5,423 nucleotides of DNA, taken from assembly GCA_003086435.1 (NCBI GenBank), contig QEFD01000136.1, forward strand, positions 1 through 5,423, read 5' to 3'. Positions within the stretch are counted from its first letter, which is position 1, and every line of letters begins with the position of its first letter. The notes beneath the pieces are model-generated. The model was given only the letters and a program-made list of their open reading frames with translations. It had not been told where the DNA came from and did no database searches. The DNA comes from Acidianus hospitalis. Its GTDB lineage: Archaea; Thermoproteota; Thermoprotei_A; Sulfolobales; Sulfolobaceae. Positions 1 to 5,423 of the stretch are shown one piece after another. The position numbers and the translations under genes were made by a program.

Positions 1-920
1 CCCTCAACTTTTATTTTACCTTTCTTGTATTTTGAAATTATTATATTTCTTCTCCTTATTGAATCTGGAGAAGTCCCTTGGACAAAGATTCTTTTATCTT
101 CATCTATTCTTTTACCTCCTATTTCACTCTCTGGCAATGTTGCTAACAAAGTTTGCATTGCATCTAAATATCTATCTGGAGTGCCAACATCAAACCAAAT
201 GTCTTCTGTTATGTATCCGTAAACTGGATAATCGTGATTTATCAAGTAAGGTATAATATCTTTTCCGAAATCCATCTTACCCTCTTCTCTCATTTTTATT
301 ACGTCTTCGTTTTCAAAGACTTTTTTAATATCTGGAGAAAGAACATAAATTCCAGTGTTAATTAGATTTGACGGTGCTTCCTCTTTTTTAGGTTTCTCTA
401 CGAATCTTTTTATTCTAAGGTCATTATCAACATCTGCTACTCCAAATTCCTCTACATTATCCCATTTCTTTAATACAATAGTCATCATAGCTTTTTTCTC
501 TAAATGATAATTGATTAATTTTTTAACATCTAATCTAAAAATATTGTCTCCCTGAATTATTAACGTAATATCATTTATCCTGTAGTAATCCATATTAATC
601 CTTACACTGTCAGCGTTTCCAACGCTATCAACTCTTGGCTGGTATTTGAAGTGTACTCTTGGCTTTATTTTATACCTAGCAGAAAAACCTATTCCCTCCT
701 TAAATGTGTCAAATAAAGATCTATAATTTACGTAACCTCTAACTCCAAATATAAATTCTTTTATTCCTTGTTTTGCTAATTCGTAAATGGAAAATTCTAT
801 TAAAGGTCTGTTAAGTAATCTTACTGTAGCCTTTGATGTTTCTATAGTTAAAGGCCTTAATCTTGTTGCCTCTCCACCTATTGGAATAATGACTTTAACA
901 TCTTCAATCTTCCATTCCAT
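1..920 (-). CDS. Sugar-phosphate nucleotidyltransferase (NDP-sugar pyrophosphorylase family), 3' end outside window
   Basis: The reading frame is open from ATG at 920 to the window edge (306 complete codons). It encodes an NTP_transferase-type enzyme, a family that makes NDP-sugars from NTP and a sugar 1-phosphate in the cytoplasm. Visible motifs in order: nucleotide-binding loop GGEATRLRPLT (residues 15-25), SKATVRLLNRPLI (29-41) with the expected Lys30, metal/nucleotide site QGDN (123-126, Asp125), EFGVADV (158-164), EKP (175-177), NTGIYVL (188-194), DFGKDIIP (217-224) and WFDVGTPDRYL (242-252). Residues from about 263 on form a basic linker, and KIKVEG at the end may start a left-handed beta-helix, typical of GlgC/GlmU-like tails. 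Oddities: Ala18 replaces the second Gly of GGxGTRL, and Arg34 stands where Pro is usual. No Shine-Dalgarno precedes the ATG, so the mRNA is probably leaderless. The divergent glycogen genes suggest glucose-1-phosphate as substrate, but sugar and nucleotide specificity cannot be read from the sequence. The family call is firm; the substrate is inferred. Confidence 0.93.
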   Translation of the reverse strand, partial: MEWKIEDVKVIIPIGGEATRLRPLTIETSKATVRLLNRPLIEFSIYELAKQGIKEFIFGVRGYVNYRSLFDTFKEGIGFSARYKIKPRVHFKYQPRVDSVGNADSVRINMDYYRINDITLIIQGDNIFRLDVKKLINYHLEKKAMMTIVLKKWDNVEEFGVADVDNDLRIKRFVEKPKKEEAPSNLINTGIYVLSPDIKKVFENEDVIKMREEGKMDFGKDIIPYLINHDYPVYGYITEDIWFDVGTPDRYLDAMQTLLATLPESEIGGKRIDEDKRIFVQGTSPDSIRRRNIIISKYKKGKIKVE

Positions 921-922
921 AT

Positions 923-937
923 AATTTTTATTATATA
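923..937 (+). promoter_or_regulatory. Probable TATA element for the glycogen operon
   Basis: The A/T tract AATTTTTATTATATA lies 17-31 nt upstream of the GH57 ATG at 954. The gene has no Shine-Dalgarno sequence, which suggests a leaderless mRNA starting at or just before 954; the TATA centre would then be near 926-928. The more TATA-like hexamer TTATAT (931-936) sits closer to the ATG and would place the start site slightly inside the gene, so the exact register is uncertain. Confidence 0.45.
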
Positions 938-940
938 CAC

Positions 941-950
941 CATATAAGAA
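941..950 (-). promoter_or_regulatory. Probable TATA box for the nucleotidyltransferase gene
   Basis: On the minus strand this reads TTCTTATATG, centred about 25 nt upstream of the ATG at 920. That is the usual archaeal TATA-box to start-site distance if the transcript is leaderless, which fits the lack of a Shine-Dalgarno sequence. The box ends only 4 bp before the divergent GH57 start codon. No transcription start has been measured, so this is a position and composition argument. Confidence 0.5.
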
Positions 951-953
951 TTT

Positions 954-2294
954 ATGGTAGACAAAATAATACTTGGCTTTGAGGTTCACCAACCTTTTAG
1001 GATCAGAAAGGACGCGTTCTGGAATCCTAGGTTTAGAGGTAATGTACTAGAGCGATTCTTCGACATGGAATTAAACAAGGAAATCTTTGATCGAGTTAAG
1101 AGGAAGTGTTACATTCCCGCTACTAAAATAATCTTAGAAGAAATAGAGAATGCGGAAGACGAAGGTAGAGAAGTAAAATTCTTCTTTTCACTTTCTGGTA
1201 CATTTATAGAACAAGCTGAAAAATGGGGCAAAGACGTATTAGAACTTTTCCAAGTTCTTTCATCTACAAAAAAGGTAGAATTTTTAGGACAAACTTATTA
1301 CCATTCTATTTCTTCCTTATGGGAAGATAAGACTGAGTGGAAAGAGCAAGTTAGAGAGCAGAAAGAGATAATAAAGGAGTATTTTAAACAAGAGCCTCAA
1401 GTTTTCGAAAATACTGAACTCTTAACTAATCCTCAAATATTAGATATGGTACAAGAGATAGGATATAAAGGAATAATAATGGAAGGCAAGGAGAGTACAT
1501 TGAATGGTAAAAACCCTAATTTTGTGTATAGAAGAAAAGGACTTACTATCCTTTTTAGAAATTATAGGCTAAGCGACGATATAGCGTTTAGATTTTCCTC
1601 AAGGAATTGGGATCAATATCCTTTAACTGCGGATAAATTTGCAAACTGGGTTAAGGACTCTCCTGGTCAAGTTGTCACAATATTTGTTGACTATGAAACT
1701 TTTGGAGAACATCATTGGCCAGAATCAGGAATTTTAGATTTTCTCAGATGGTTACCAAGAGAGCTCAATAAGAGGGGAGTAAAGTTTGCTTTGCCTAGAG
1801 AATTAATAAATGAATCCTATTATGATATAGACATACAAGGAACTTCCTCTTGGGCTGATATAAATAAGGATGAGAGTAGTTGGTTAGGCAATATAATGCA
1901 ATGGGCTTATGACGAGGCAGTAAGGAGAGCTGAAATGCCATCAAAGGAACTAGGAGGAGATTATTTGAAAGCTTGGAAGTATTTTACTACTAGTGATAAT
2001 TATTATTACTTATTTACAGGTGGAGGAGGTCCTGCAGAAGTTCATAATTACTTTAATGCGTATTCTACTCCCGTTGACGCATTTATAAATGAATTTTATG
2101 CAATAAACGCTTTTCTCAATGAAGAGCTTCATAAACTTGGCATAAATAATGAACCTTTCTTCTTTATTAAAAACGGTAAAAGAAGTTCTGTAGCGTGGAA
2201 TAAAAAGGAATTCGAGGAGATAATTAAAAGAGATGAGAGTTTGAAAGATCATTTGAAATATCTAAAGGAGTGGTTAGGAAATGAAAAGGATTGA
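954..2294 (+). CDS. GH57 family glycosidase, alpha-amylase type
   Basis: This 446-residue cytoplasmic enzyme (no signal peptide) belongs to glycoside hydrolase family 57, retaining enzymes acting on alpha-glucans. The five conserved regions are visible: VHQP (11-14), GQTYYH (112-117), ENTELLTN (152-159) with predicted nucleophile Glu155, FVDYETFGEHHW (244-255) with predicted acid/base Asp246, and TSDNYYYLFT (346-355). A GGGGPAEVHNYF stretch (356-367) follows. Length and region 2 and 4 wording resemble the short archaeal alpha-amylase group rather than the longer GH57 branching enzymes, but the actual activity (hydrolysis, transfer or branching) cannot be decided here. The ATG at 954 is chosen because the catalytic HQP is only 12 residues in and there is no ATG, GTG or TTG between. 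It is the first gene of the operon, apparently leaderless, and its last 14 nt overlap the glycogen synthase gene, pointing to a role in glycogen structure or turnover. Confidence 0.94.
   Translation: MVDKIILGFEVHQPFRIRKDAFWNPRFRGNVLERFFDMELNKEIFDRVKRKCYIPATKIILEEIENAEDEGREVKFFFSLSGTFIEQAEKWGKDVLELFQVLSSTKKVEFLGQTYYHSISSLWEDKTEWKEQVREQKEIIKEYFKQEPQVFENTELLTNPQILDMVQEIGYKGIIMEGKESTLNGKNPNFVYRRKGLTILFRNYRLSDDIAFRFSSRNWDQYPLTADKFANWVKDSPGQVVTIFVDYETFGEHHWPESGILDFLRWLPRELNKRGVKFALPRELINESYYDIDIQGTSSWADINKDESSWLGNIMQWAYDEAVRRAEMPSKELGGDYLKAWKYFTTSDNYYYLFTGGGGPAEVHNYFNAYSTPVDAFINEFYAINAFLNEELHKLGINNEPFFFIKNGKRSSVAWNKKEFEEIIKRDESLKDHLKYLKEWLGNEKD
2264..2270 (+). promoter_or_regulatory. Shine-Dalgarno sequence for glycogen synthase
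   Basis: AAAGGAG lies inside the end of the GH57 gene, 10 nt before the ATG at 2281. It supports that ATG as start and shows internal initiation within a polycistronic mRNA, in contrast to the leaderless first gene. Confidence 0.6.
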
Positions 2295-3981
2295 GTCTTT
2301 ATGGATTCCAGATAAAATTGAAAAGATATGGTTACTTACTTTTGAATTATCTAAAATAGCTAGCATGGGTGGTTTAGGCACTGCAGTATATAACTTAGGC
2401 AAGGAGCTAGCATCACTTGGTAAACAAGTTACTGTCATAATGCCAAGCCATGGAAGGCATATGAACGATTACTATAGGAGCTTACTAAAACTTAGGGATT
2501 CTGGAATAACAATTTATGGCATTAGAAAAGGAATGAACGGTGCATATTATCCTTACAAGTTGGGATTTGAAATAGGCGAATTGGACGGAATGAAAATAAT
2601 GCTGGTTAAAGGCCTTGATTATGATACTGGAAGAATAATGGATTCTTGGGGAATTTACGATTACGCGATGGAAAAATCTGCACTATTAGCTAGAGCTATA
2701 GAAGGTTTAATTCAGAACATGAGTCTAGATGATGTTCCTTCAATAATACACGTTAATGATTGGCATTCAGTATTAGCTGGGGTAAAGGCAAAATTAATGT
2801 TTGAACAAAGGAGAGTTATCGTACCACTAATGTATACAATACACTTACTAAATAAAGTAGGTGCTCCTTGGCATTACGCATCCCCAGATTGGGGAGGTCT
2901 TGAAGATTATTATCATTATATTTGGATGGTAGCAAAGCATATAGCATACAAAACTAGCGTTTTATGGGATTATTGTGAAGGTAAGATAGAAAGGTTTGGC
3001 GCTTATGAGGCGGATATAATAGCTACAGTTAGTAAAAGTTACTTAAATTACGATGTTTTTCCTTATATAGGGAATTTTATGGAAAATAAGAGCTGTGTAA
3101 CTTATAATGGAACCGATTGGAAGCTTGAGGAAGCTTCCGCACTCTCTATAAAGCACTTTGGTACTGCAGATAGGAAAGTTGCAAGGAAATCTGCATATAA
3201 ATTAATTTCCTTGCAAAAGGCAATTCCAGAAGATTATACTACTGGTAACATATTATGGAATAATAGACATAGGGTAGGAATAAAAGATGACTGGACTACT
3301 GAAGAGCTTCAAGACGGTCCACTAGTTCTCTTTACTGGTAGAATAGTTTATCAAAAAGGAATCGACTTACTCCTTAGAGCGTTCAAAGATGTAGTTAATG
3401 AGATTTGGAACGCTAGATTAATAGTCTTTGGCGTTCCTACTGGAGATTACGGCTTATTACAAGATATAATAGATAGGTCTGCAGAAATTAGGGACAATGT
3501 TCGCTTATTAATTTCTCATGGAATTAATCCAGAAATTTATAAGGTAATGCATTACGTAGCGTCAGTATTTGTAGTTCCTTCTAGATGGGAACCTTTTGGT
3601 ATTAATGCTATCGAGGCAATGGCGGTAGGAACTCCAGTAATAGCTTACTCTGTGGGCGGTCTGACTGAATCAATCCTAGATTTAAGGTGGAATAAGGACG
3701 GAACAGGATTTTTAGTCGAACCAGAGAGTATATCATCCTTAGCTACTGCAATTAAAACTGCTATTTATTTATCCTTAGCAGATGAAAACGAGGATAGGAG
3801 TTATCTTAACAAGAGCTATATTTACAAGACCGATAATGTCCATATATGGTCTGTAGTTAGAGAAAACGCAGTAAAAAGAGTTGAGGAAAACTTTAGGTGG
3901 AATAAAGTAGCAAATTCCGTACTTAACTGCTATGAAAAGGGATTAATTATGGCAAAATATAGGGCTTTGGCGTATATGTAA
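2281..3981 (+). CDS. glgA: Glycogen synthase, GT5 family
   Basis: This 566-residue GT-B glycosyltransferase transfers glucose from an NDP-glucose donor to the non-reducing end of an alpha-1,4-glucan in the cytoplasm. The N-terminal GT5 domain shows FELSKIASMGGLGTAVYNL (21-39), a PSHGR motif (55-59) and HVNDWH (157-162) with the conserved His162. The C-terminal GT1-like domain shows FTGRIVYQKGIDLL (351-364) with donor-phosphate binding Arg354 and Lys359, then SRWEPFGINAIEAMAVGTP (434-452) carrying the EX7E pair Glu437 and Glu445. The protein is somewhat longer than the roughly 480-residue bacterial GlgA, mostly through an extended middle region (about 190-345). The usual Lys of the KxGGLG motif aligns with Ser28, with Lys25 three residues before it. 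The ATG overlaps the GH57 gene by 14 nt and has a Shine-Dalgarno at 2264-2270. Donor (ADP- or UDP-glucose) cannot be read from the sequence. Confidence 0.94.
   Translation: MKRIESLWIPDKIEKIWLLTFELSKIASMGGLGTAVYNLGKELASLGKQVTVIMPSHGRHMNDYYRSLLKLRDSGITIYGIRKGMNGAYYPYKLGFEIGELDGMKIMLVKGLDYDTGRIMDSWGIYDYAMEKSALLARAIEGLIQNMSLDDVPSIIHVNDWHSVLAGVKAKLMFEQRRVIVPLMYTIHLLNKVGAPWHYASPDWGGLEDYYHYIWMVAKHIAYKTSVLWDYCEGKIERFGAYEADIIATVSKSYLNYDVFPYIGNFMENKSCVTYNGTDWKLEEASALSIKHFGTADRKVARKSAYKLISLQKAIPEDYTTGNILWNNRHRVGIKDDWTTEELQDGPLVLFTGRIVYQKGIDLLLRAFKDVVNEIWNARLIVFGVPTGDYGLLQDIIDRSAEIRDNVRLLISHGINPEIYKVMHYVASVFVVPSRWEPFGINAIEAMAVGTPVIAYSVGGLTESILDLRWNKDGTGFLVEPESISSLATAIKTAIYLSLADENEDRSYLNKSYIYKTDNVHIWSVVRENAVKRVEENFRWNKVANSVLNCYEKGLIMAKYRALAYM
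3119..3138 (+). repeat. Perfect 8-bp inverted repeat inside glgA
   Basis: GGAAGCTT and AAGCTTCC flank a 4-nt loop GAGG, so the mRNA can form an 8-bp hairpin, extendable by one G-U pair. It encodes the stretch around WKLEEAS just after the N-terminal domain of glycogen synthase. No U-run follows, so it does not look like a terminator. A role is not established and chance is possible. Confidence 0.6.
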
Positions 3982-4799
3982 TGCTAGTCTGTAGACAAGG
4001 ATTGAAAGATAATAACGTTACTCTTTATGATTATGGAAGTTATCAAGTTATCGAGAATGGGAAAGTGCGTTATTTTTACTCTGGGGAAATAATTTTAAAG
4101 GTAAGCGATATTTCTTCTAACGTTTTAGATAAACTAATTTATGCAATTAACAAAGGGATAAGATATTTCTTCTTTGAAGGATATTTATTACAGTATATTC
4201 CTAGTTTTGGATATGGAAATTATTTTATATTTAAAACGGAAATCAAAGACGAAGAACTAAATAATAAATCTTTACAACTTTTAGAAGGCAAAGTAAGTGA
4301 GGATGTGTACATTGATTATTTAATGAAATACCAAGGAGTTAAAGGGGAAACTATAGGCGTTATAGACGAATTTTATACGCTCACTAATGAGTTAAGGTTA
4401 CCTAAATACGAACCCATGCAATTGACTCAATGTGAAGAATTAGAAGTTAAATTTGAAGATAAATATGTAGAGATATTTAATGTTAGATTTAGAATTTTAG
4501 ATATTTCATATTTTGATTTTTTATCTAAATATATTTCTATTTTGAAAATTATTAAAGGAAATTATAAAGGCGAAATAAAGACTAGCTTAGGGGAAGGAAT
4601 AATTTATCATAAAATAGGCAAAATTAAAAATCTTACTTTTTCTTTTACTAAAATTTGCGGTAAGTATAGGTTGGACACTCCAGAGAATTGTATAATAGGT
4701 GATGGAATATCTTTTCATACAAAAAATAAGGACGAGATAGATCAATTAATGTATTGTTTGGAAAATTTAAAAACGCTAAGAGATAGCTTAAACTTATGA
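3981..4799 (+). CDS. Uncharacterised protein, third gene of the glycogen operon
   Basis: I do not recognise this 272-residue protein and assign no function. It appears soluble: there is no signal peptide and no convincing membrane helix, though aromatic residues are frequent (for example IRYFFFEGYLLQY, 60-72). It is lysine- and glutamate-rich with five scattered cysteines (4, 151, 226, 237, 259) that form no CxxC pair, and I see no nucleotide-binding, E1-like or JAMM motif. Predicted texture is alternating strands with a C-terminal helix (about 250-270). The ATG overlaps the glgA stop as TAATG, which strongly suggests translational coupling; no clear Shine-Dalgarno is present. TTG at 4002 is a less likely start. 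The 3' half is markedly poorer in G+C than the neighbouring genes. Its place between glycogen synthase and a ubiquitin-fold protein suggests an accessory or regulatory part in the same process, which is inference. Confidence 0.85.
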   Translation: MLVCRQGLKDNNVTLYDYGSYQVIENGKVRYFYSGEIILKVSDISSNVLDKLIYAINKGIRYFFFEGYLLQYIPSFGYGNYFIFKTEIKDEELNNKSLQLLEGKVSEDVYIDYLMKYQGVKGETIGVIDEFYTLTNELRLPKYEPMQLTQCEELEVKFEDKYVEIFNVRFRILDISYFDFLSKYISILKIIKGNYKGEIKTSLGEGIIYHKIGKIKNLTFSFTKICGKYRLDTPENCIIGDGISFHTKNKDEIDQLMYCLENLKTLRDSLNL

Positions 4800-5002
4800 A
4801 AGTTGAGGTAAGCTTGGCAAGAGAAAATATTACTAAATCTCTCGAGATTCCAGATTATTATAGAGTAAGAGATTTACTAAAGTATTTAGGCTATACAATA
4901 CAAGGTACGGTAGTTCTTAGAAACGGTATACCTATTATAGAAGATGAGAAAATTAAAGACGGAGATAAATTAACTATAGTACTTACTGCATCTGGTGGAT
5001 AA
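4796..5002 (+). CDS. Ubiquitin-fold ThiS/MoaD/SAMP-like protein with C-terminal Gly-Gly
   Basis: This 68-residue protein has the layout of ThiS/MoaD beta-grasp proteins: strand (2-7), strand (13-18), helix beginning with the usual valine-containing turn (YRVRDLLKYLG, 22-32), then TVVLRNGIPI (38-47), the turn KDGDKL (54-59), final strand TIVLTAS and the terminal Gly67-Gly68. In this family the exposed diglycine is adenylylated by an E1-like enzyme and becomes either a thiocarboxylate sulfur donor (ThiS, MoaD, Urm1) or is joined to target lysines (archaeal SAMP, Urm1). The NGxP and DGD wording is closer to ThiS and SAMP2/Urm1 than to the longer MoaD. The ATG overlaps the preceding stop as ATGA with no Shine-Dalgarno, so it is probably translated by coupling. 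No E1, ThiG, molybdopterin gene or JAMM protease lies in the window, leaving sulfur carrier and protein modifier both open. Confidence 0.88.
   Translation: MKVEVSLARENITKSLEIPDYYRVRDLLKYLGYTIQGTVVLRNGIPIIEDEKIKDGDKLTIVLTASGG
4994..4998 (+). promoter_or_regulatory. Shine-Dalgarno GGTGG for the downstream repeat protein
   Basis: GGTGG matches the archaeal anti-Shine-Dalgarno (complement of CACC) and stands 5 nt before TTG at 5004. It is made of the codons GGT GGA that encode the diglycine tail of the upstream ubiquitin-fold protein. It favours TTG 5004 over the in-frame GTG at 4995, which lies within it. Confidence 0.6.
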
Positions 5003-5003
5003 A

Positions 5004-5423
5004 TTGAAACTTAAAGATCTTAAAAGCCCAAAGCAAGAAATTAGACAAAAGGCCTGGGAGGAAGTAATAAATATCATTAAATCTGGATATTATTCAAATT
5101 TGCTAGAAAATAGAGGATTTTTTAGATCTCTCTTATGGTTTCCTTTACAAGGAGTTAGAGACGATGCCTGGAATCACCTCGAGGTTTATAAAATGCTTAC
5201 AATAGAAGGAATTGAAAGAACTTTGGTTGCAAACTCTGATAAAATAAAAATATCAGCATGGGAACACGTTGAAGAATTATTAAAATATGAGTTGGTACCG
5301 AAGGATATAATAATTTCTTCTAGGTACTCTTTTTGGAGACTATTAAGGAGTTACTATCCAACAATTAGGAAAAAAGCCTGGAAACTTTTCCCTAAATTGG
5401 TAGAACTAGGTATTATCCAACCT
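5004..5423 (+). CDS. Helical (HEAT-like) repeat protein, 5' part, runs off the window
   Basis: The frame is open for 140 codons from TTG at 5004 to the last base. GTG at 4995 is an in-frame alternative start, but TTG has the well-spaced Shine-Dalgarno GGTGG. The protein is built of at least four degenerate repeats, each carrying an (I/V)(R/K)xxAW signature: IRQKAW (13-18), VRDDAW (51-56), IKISAW (81-86) and IRKKAW (121-126), spaced 38, 30 and 40 residues. Each is followed by an amphipathic helix such as EEVINII or EHVEELL. The pattern resembles HEAT/ARM-type alpha-solenoids, which act as protein-binding scaffolds, but I cannot match it to a named family. It is rich in Lys, Arg, Trp and Tyr, with no signal peptide. 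The gene starts 1 nt after the ubiquitin-fold gene and is probably co-translated with it, so a partner or target-binding role is a reasonable inference. Confidence 0.82.
   Translation, partial: MKLKDLKSPKQEIRQKAWEEVINIIKSGYYSNLLENRGFFRSLLWFPLQGVRDDAWNHLEVYKMLTIEGIERTLVANSDKIKISAWEHVEELLKYELVPKDIIISSRYSFWRLLRSYYPTIRKKAWKLFPKLVELGIIQP

Noticed and set aside
25..256. Two short plus-strand open frames (25-222 and 32-256)
   Set aside because: They lie antisense to the well-supported nucleotidyltransferase gene, overlap each other, have no start signals and show no recognisable protein features.
482..488. ATGATGA on the minus strand, resembling a C box of a C/D sRNA
   Set aside because: No D box (CTGA) follows at a suitable distance and the bases are fully explained by the nucleotidyltransferase codons.
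2010..2252. 80-codon minus-strand open frame
   Set aside because: It is wholly antisense to the GH57 coding region, including conserved region 5 and the segment after it. AT-rich codon use makes such shadows common, and no promoter or ribosome site is visible.
3119..3138. Hairpin in glgA as a transcription terminator
   Set aside because: No poly-T tract follows, the operon reading continues for more than 2 kb, and archaeal termination does not normally depend on such stems.
4995..5003. GTG at 4995 as start of the repeat protein
   Set aside because: It is in frame, but no ribosome site precedes it and it lies inside the GGTGG that is well spaced for TTG 5004. It is kept only as an alternative.
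1..5423. CRISPR array, tRNA, rRNA, insertion sequence or attachment site
   Set aside because: No regularly spaced repeats, cloverleaf sequence, transposase motif or long terminal repeats were seen, and nearly every base is accounted for by coding sequence.

Overview
The window looks like chromosomal DNA of a thermoacidophilic crenarchaeon of the Sulfolobales (Sulfolobus/Acidianus-like). The DNA is AT-rich, arginine is written almost entirely with AGA/AGG and isoleucine often with ATA, genes are packed with overlaps, and the first gene of each transcription unit has no Shine-Dalgarno sequence, as in leaderless archaeal transcripts. The genus is a guess from style and gene order. The window is almost wholly coding; the only real intergenic gap is 33 bp (921-953).

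Layout. On the minus strand, 920 down to 1 holds the first 306 codons of a sugar-phosphate nucleotidyltransferase whose 3' end lies outside the window. Divergently, from 954 onward, runs a plus-strand unit of five genes: a GH57 alpha-amylase-type glycosidase (954-2294), a GT5 glycogen synthase (2281-3981), an unrecognised 272-residue protein (3981-4799), a 68-residue ubiquitin-fold protein ending in Gly-Gly (4796-5002), and the 5' part of a helical-repeat protein with four (I/V)(R/K)xxAW units (5004 to the window end). Junctions are 14-nt overlap, 1-nt TAATG overlap, 4-nt ATGA overlap and a 1-nt gap, so the five genes are probably co-transcribed and translationally coupled.

How they may work together. 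The nucleotidyltransferase could supply NDP-glucose, the GT5 enzyme would extend alpha-1,4-glucan, and the GH57 enzyme would trim, transfer or branch it. This gives a glycogen locus with a shared bidirectional promoter. Less expected is the second half of the operon: a ThiS/MoaD/SAMP-like modifier or sulfur carrier, a helical-repeat protein and an unknown protein, all tightly coupled to glycogen synthesis. That arrangement, possibly a regulatory or modification module for glycogen enzymes, is the best candidate in this window for something not yet described. Its function is inference only.
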